NCBI GenBank assembly: GCA_017532485.1
Contig: JAFXJE010000007.1
Coordinates: 1-8,491 of the forward strand
Length of the DNA: 8,491 nucleotides
Source of the DNA: Peptococcaceae bacterium
Lineage (GTDB): Bacteria > Bacillota > Peptococcia > Peptococcales > Peptococcaceae
Reading direction: 5' to 3'
Positions 6,620-8,491 of this stretch are shown here, piece after piece. A program made the position numbers and the translations under genes. Numbering within the stretch: position 1 is the first letter of the stretch; every line of letters begins with the position of its first letter. The notes beneath the pieces are model-generated. The model made no database searches. It was not told the origin of the DNA and worked only from the letters and a program-made list of their open reading frames with translations.

Positions 6620-6727
6620 GCCTCAGAAAACCCTTGGTTGTGGTTGATGAAAATATAAAATTTTAATTTTCCGTACCCTCGATAATTGAAAATAAAAATC
6701 CCTTATCGTTGGTAATGAATTAATTTA

Positions 6728-6756
6728 AGTATAGGTCTTTGGTTTGCTTTTGTAAA
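6728..6756 (-). promoter_or_regulatory. Sigma-A-type promoter of the hyd operon
   Basis: On the minus strand the -35 TTTACA (6751-6756) and -10 TATACT (6728-6733) each match consensus at 5 of 6 positions and are exactly 17 nt apart. The start site would be near 6721. The -35 box ends only 13 nt before the comEC start codon on the other strand, so the two divergent genes share this space. Confidence 0.75.
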
Positions 6757-6769
6757 GTGGTGAACGATA

Positions 6770-8491
6770 ATGAAAACTAATGAAAATGATTTATCCCGAA
6801 ATTTGGCTGATTTAGTCTTATGGTTTTGCCTAGGTTTGCTCTTGGCAGAAGCAGAGGAAATCTATTTTTTCCTATTAGCAGGGGTAGGTTTATTCTTCTT
6901 AAAAAAGGGAAAAGTGGATGGAATTTATCTTGCTCAAAGATTAGCCAGCTTGGCTTGTGGTGTTTTTTTATTGTGGTTTGTGTTGTTGCCACAGCAAAAT
7001 TGGGGTGGCTTGTGGGAAAAGACGGTGGAGGTTAAAGGTGAAATAGTTCAGTATCAACAAGGAAAAAGCTATTGTGTTTTGCAGGTAAGAGAATTAAATA
7101 AAGAAAAATTGCAGCTTCAACCTAAGCTGGCAGTTTACCTCCCCAAAAATGATATACACGTATTTCAACGAGGGCAAGTGATTAAATTAAATGGAAAATT
7201 GGTTCAGCCAGAACCAGCAGTTAATCCAGGAGGCTTTGACGGGGAGGCTTATTGGCGTAGCCAAGGTGTGTTTGCTTTGCTTTGGAGTACACAAGCAGAT
7301 ATTCTTATTGAGCCGCAAGGTATAGTTAAATTGGCGGCAAAAATTCAACAAGAGCTAGAAAATAAATTGAAAAATTATTTACCACAAGCAAAAGTAAATT
7401 TGTTATGGGCAATTCTTTTCGGAGAAAAACAATTGTTGGAGGATGGCTTTTATGAGAAAACGCAAAAATTAGGGATAGCTCATATTTTCGCAGTTTCAGG
7501 TCTTCATGTAGGCTTTATTTTAAATATGTTATTGGGAATTCTCTGCTTGATGCGTAGTGAACGAAAACCATTAGCCCTGCTGTTGGTGGCAGTGATTATC
7601 AGCTTTTATTGTTTTATGGTAGGATTAACGCCCTCTGCTTTGCGAGCAACTATAATGGGAATCTTAACTTTATTGGCACAATATTTTTTAAAACGGCGTG
7701 ATAGCTATACTCTCTTAGCAGCCAGTGCCTTAGTAGTTTTATTAGTTCAGCCTTTTGCACTTTGGTCGGCAGGTTTTCAGCTTTCTTACGGTGTAACTTT
7801 CGGTATTCTTTATCTTTATCCGTTAACATTACAATGGTGCAGTTTCCTAAAATTTTCTGCATTGCGCAATACTTGCGCAGTAGCCTTAGCTGCTCAATTA
7901 AGTAGTCTGCCGCTTATTGCTTGGTATTTTTATTATGTGTCTGCTTATGGACTTTTTTTGAATATTGCCTTAGTACCTCTAATGGGCTTAATTATACCGA
8001 TACTTCTACTAGCACTGCTATTTTCAATTATTCTGCCACCTTTGGCAAATGCTTGTTTTGGTTTAACTAGTTTAATGTTGGACATTATGACATTTAGTAT
8101 TAATGGGGTTACAAGTTTATTAGGTACAGGGGAATATTATATTGGCAAACCGACAGGAATAGCGCTGCTGGTTTATTTATTTTGTTTGGTAAGTTTACGC
8201 CAAGGGTGGTATCCAAAAATAAAACAAGAAAAAATTTTTGTGCTATTAGCAGGAATGGGATTACTTCTTTTATGGCTGCCTCTACCACCTGCTGTGACGG
8301 AATTAACTTATTTGGATGTTGGTCAAGGCAGCAGTGCAGTCCTACGGACTAAAAATGGTGAAGTTTATGTTTTTGATTGTGGAGTGAAAAGTGATGATAC
8401 AGCTAATTATTTGGCTTATTGTGGGGTGAATACGGTAGACGGTATTATTCTTTCACATGCTGATAGCGACCATAGTGGAGGTTTGGCGAAA
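6770..8491 (+). CDS. comEC: DNA internalisation-related competence protein ComEC/Rec2 (3' end outside window)
   Basis: ComEC forms the inner-membrane channel that takes up single-stranded DNA in natural transformation. The 574 visible residues have the family order. Hydrophobic N-terminal segments lie at about 15-26, 31-44 and 58-74. A DUF4131/OB-like region at about 80-180 has the NPGGFD element at 152-157. The competence membrane domain follows, with HIFAVSGLHVG (238-248), GLTPSALRATIMG (285-297) and GFQLSYG (335-341). The metallo-beta-lactamase domain starts with YLDVGQG (514-520) and has HADSDH at 563-568, a metal-binding HxDxDH motif. About 200 C-terminal residues should follow beyond the window. 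ATG 6770 is the first start after an in-frame TGA at 6761-6763. Its Shine-Dalgarno sequence is weak (AAAGTGG at best), and I see no convincing promoter. No comEA lies immediately upstream. Confidence 0.95.
   Translation, partial: MKTNENDLSRNLADLVLWFCLGLLLAEAEEIYFFLLAGVGLFFLKKGKVDGIYLAQRLASLACGVFLLWFVLLPQQNWGGLWEKTVEVKGEIVQYQQGKSYCVLQVRELNKEKLQLQPKLAVYLPKNDIHVFQRGQVIKLNGKLVQPEPAVNPGGFDGEAYWRSQGVFALLWSTQADILIEPQGIVKLAAKIQQELENKLKNYLPQAKVNLLWAILFGEKQLLEDGFYEKTQKLGIAHIFAVSGLHVGFILNMLLGILCLMRSERKPLALLLVAVIISFYCFMVGLTPSALRATIMGILTLLAQYFLKRRDSYTLLAASALVVLLVQPFALWSAGFQLSYGVTFGILYLYPLTLQWCSFLKFSALRNTCAVALAAQLSSLPLIAWYFYYVSAYGLFLNIALVPLMGLIIPILLLALLFSIILPPLANACFGLTSLMLDIMTFSINGVTSLLGTGEYYIGKPTGIALLVYLFCLVSLRQGWYPKIKQEKIFVLLAGMGLLLLWLPLPPAVTELTYLDVGQGSSAVLRTKNGEVYVFDCGVKSDDTANYLAYCGVNTVDGIILSHADSDHSGGLAK

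Larger units (their letters stand above)
6507..6721 (-). promoter_or_regulatory. Structured 5' leader of the hyd operon, possible riboswitch or attenuator
   Basis: The predicted transcript begins near 6721 and runs about 215 nt before the first gene. In RNA order it can form a CGAUAA/UUAUCG stem (6703-6708 with 6680-6685), an AT-rich imperfect palindrome (6649-6671), a small AACC/GGUU hairpin near 6631-6639, and a terminator-like hairpin (6550-6579). A 9-bp helix flanks that hairpin (6601-6609 with 6539-6547). The leader ends in a free AAAGGAG site. The sequence AGGGATTTTT occurs twice, once at the 5' end (6694-6703) and once as the terminator 3' arm (6546-6555), so the arms could exchange partners. 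I do not recognise any known riboswitch consensus or T-box. Function is inferred from architecture only. Confidence 0.55.

Noticed and set aside
6649..6671. AT-rich palindrome in the leader as a protein operator
   Set aside because: It is imperfect, made only of A and T runs, and lies downstream of the predicted start site; such sequences arise easily by chance.
6507..6721. T-box or a known riboswitch (SAM, TPP, cobalamin, FMN, c-di-GMP, fluoride) in the hyd leader
   Set aside because: I looked for the conserved cores of these classes, including the T-box GGUGGNACCGCG element, and found none. A covariance search could still detect a divergent member.
6521..6770. Rex (redox repressor) operator of the TTGTTAA-N4-TTAACAA type at the hyd promoter
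   Set aside because: No such palindrome is present near the promoter; only partial AT-rich matches were seen.
8300..8491. comEC truncated or a pseudogene
   Set aside because: The frame is open to the last base with intact metallo-beta-lactamase motifs, so the truncation is only the window edge.

Overview
The window looks like chromosomal DNA from an anaerobic, low-GC, Firmicutes-type bacterium. That rests on the AT-rich composition, AGGAGG-type ribosome binding sites, a complete [FeFe]-hydrogenase maturation set with a TM1266-family gene, a BrnQ carrier and a ComEC DNA-uptake channel. The order (Clostridia, Negativicutes or another) cannot be fixed from this sequence. The chemotaxis receptor suggests motility.

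Layout. 1-918 (+) is the 3' end of a methyl-accepting chemotaxis protein, closed by a perfect 18-bp hairpin. 1139-2437 (+) is a complete brnQ, closed by a bidirectional terminator shared with the convergent operon. 2532-6506 (-) is a compact operon read leftward in the order TM1266-family protein, hydE, hydG, hydF. The first two junctions overlap (1 nt and 20 nt) and the last has a 27-nt gap. 6507-6769 is a divergent intergenic region. 6770-8491 (+) is comEC, cut by the window end.

HydG makes CO, cyanide and an Fe(CO)2CN synthon from tyrosine. HydE further processes the organometallic intermediate. HydF is the GTPase and scaffold that assembles the 2Fe subcluster and passes it to the hydrogenase HydA. 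No hydA gene lies in the window, so the hydrogenase must be encoded elsewhere. All expected cluster-binding cysteines of HydE (radical SAM), HydG (both clusters) and HydF are present; HydE lacks the optional second cluster.

The most interesting stretch is the leader of the hyd operon. A near-consensus sigma-A promoter (TTTACA, 17 nt, TATACT) on the minus strand predicts a 5' leader of about 215 nt. That leader contains an intrinsic-terminator-like hairpin about 40 nt before the first gene, a 10-nt upstream duplicate of the terminator's 3' arm that could act as an antiterminator, a 9-bp helix flanking the hairpin, and a 15-codon open frame whose stop lies in the terminator arm. I do not recognise a known riboswitch or T-box in it. 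It is the best candidate here for an undescribed regulatory RNA.
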